A model generated the notes under the pieces. It saw only the letters and a list, made by a program, of their open reading frames with translations, was not told the DNA's origin and made no database searches. From Labedella gwakjiensis (GTDB lineage Bacteria > Actinomycetota > Actinomycetes > Actinomycetales > Microbacteriaceae): 64,000 nt of DNA. The stretch lies in NCBI RefSeq assembly GCF_003014675.1, contig NZ_PYAU01000001.1, forward strand, positions 3,596,001 through 3,660,000, given 5' to 3'. A program made the translations under genes and the position numbers. Shown here in pieces: positions 63,383 through 64,000 of this stretch; the stretch's first letter is position 1, and every line of letters begins with the position of its first letter.

Positions 63383-64000
63383 TCAGCCGCGTGCGGCCGC
63401 TTCTCGTCGCGATGACGCGATGGTGACGAGGCCGGTGACCACCACGACGGCGACCAGGGCGAGACCAGAGAGGGCGAGGCCCCCGTAGCCGACGAGCGAG
63501 AGGACCACACCCGCGAGAGCACCGGCAGCCGCTCCCCCGAGGTTCATCGTCAGGTCGGTCCGGCCCTGCACGCGTGGACGGTCCTCCGCGACGGTCGATT
63601 CGGTCACGAGCGCCGAGCCGGCGATCGTCGACGCGCTCCAGCCCACGCCGAGGAGGACGAGCCCCGTGCCGACGGCGACGGAGTCGTGTGCACCGACCGA
63701 CGCCACGACGAGGGCCACGACGATGAGACCCTGTCCCCCCATGACCACCGGTACCCGGCCGATCCGATCGGCGAGCCAGCCGAAGACCGGAGACAGTGCG
63801 TACATTCCCGCGATGTGCAGGCTGAGGGTGAAACCGACGACGGCATCCGCGTCGCCGTGATGGTGCAACTGGACAGGGGTCATCGCCATCACGGCGACCA
63901 TCACGGCATGGCTCGCCGCCACCGCGACGATGGCGAACCGTCTGCGGCCCTCCGACGGCACGGCTTCGAGGCTCCGACCGCCGACCGCGGGAGCGTCCGA
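63383..64000 (-). CDS. MFS transporter (partial, N-terminal half beyond window edge)
   Basis: The frame is open to the window edge; about 205 residues are visible. They give six membrane helices with [14 protein letters not shown], a loop motif typical after the second helix of the C-terminal MFS half, so the N-terminal half lies beyond 64000. An internal GTG at 63961 is not the start. Substrate unknown. Confidence 0.82.
   Translation of the reverse strand, partial: SDAPAVGGRSLEAVPSEGRRRFAIVAVAASHAVMVAVMAMTPVQLHHHGDADAVVGFTLSLHIAGMYALSPVFGWLADRIGRVPVVMGGQGLIVVALVVASVGAHDSVAVGTGLVLLGVGWSASTIAGSALVTESTVAEDRPRVQGRTDLTMNLGGAAAGALAGVVLSLVGYGGLALSGLALVAVVVVTGLVTIASSRREAAARG

Noticed and set aside
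1-64000. CRISPR, prophage, IS, rRNA or defence island
   Set aside because: No regularly spaced repeats, transposase, phage structural genes or rRNA; the only recombinase is XerC in its conserved place.

Overview
The window looks like chromosome from a high-GC actinobacterium, most probably a member of the Microbacteriaceae. Three things point there: G+C-rich codon use throughout, an actinobacterial gene order (rpsB-tsf-pyrH-frr-cdsA next to xerC/dprA/yifB/yraN/DUF2469/rnhB/lepB/rplS), and small families typical of that group (DUF7882, DUF6328, DUF2004, the 99-aa Cys/His protein). No prophage, IS element, CRISPR array, rRNA or toxin-defence island is visible. It is almost entirely core genome, and the novelty lies in gene starts, leaders and overlaps.

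Layout. 0-3.2 kb: end of an alpha/beta hydrolase, a small Cys/His protein, a secreted lytic-transglycosylase-like protein, a DivIVA-repeat protein and cdsA. 3.2-6.5 kb: frr, pyrH, tsf, rpsB (minus strand). 6.9-15.1 kb: M23 peptidase, xerC, a coiled-coil protein, then dprA-yifB-yraN, DUF2469, rnhB, lepB, rplS. 15.3-21.8 kb: membrane protein, map, the rpsP-khpA-rimM-trmD operon, a YbdK-type carboxylate-amine ligase, ffh. 21.9-28.5 kb: lipB-lipA, DUF2004-ftsY, smc. 28.7-32.2 kb: double GNAT protein, then the DUF177-rpmF-rnc-mutM operon. 32.2-37.3 kb: coaD-moxR-DUF58-TgpA operon. 37.3-46.4 kb: recG, rsmD and the minus-strand run leuL-leuC-leuD-plsC-gpsA-ddl-thiL. 46.4-53.5 kb: terC, a dipeptide-type ABC importer (dppA-B-C-DF) and tRNA-Glu(CUC). 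53.6-60 kb: lipid kinase, MBL-fold protein, DUF6328, an alternative sigma factor facing a GAF-ANTAR regulator, DUF7882, YciI-like protein, flavin amine oxidase. 60-64 kb: tRNA-Gln(CUG), a membrane-anchored protein, a TrxB-like oxidoreductase, gltX and a truncated MFS transporter.

How the genes fit together. Most of the window serves translation (ribosomal proteins, S2/S16/S19/L32 neighbours, EF-Ts, RRF, tRNA modification, gltX, two tRNAs), SRP-dependent protein export (ffh, ftsY, lepB), chromosome maintenance (smc, recG, mutM, rnhB, xerC, dprA) and envelope or lipid synthesis (cdsA, plsC, gpsA, ddl, TgpA). Operons are tight, with many 4-bp ATGA/GTGA/TTGA overlaps.

The best unexpected signals are: (1) a 15-codon leucine-rich leader ORF (leuL) in front of leuCD with competing RNA hairpins; (2) at least thirteen genes whose start codon sits 6-7 nt after a -10-like hexamer, implying widespread leaderless mRNAs; (3) a dppB gene that appears to start at CTG behind a perfect Shine-Dalgarno; (4) a 143-bp antisense overlap between a sigma factor and a GAF-ANTAR regulator; (5) a 98-bp same-strand overlap of gpsA and ddl.
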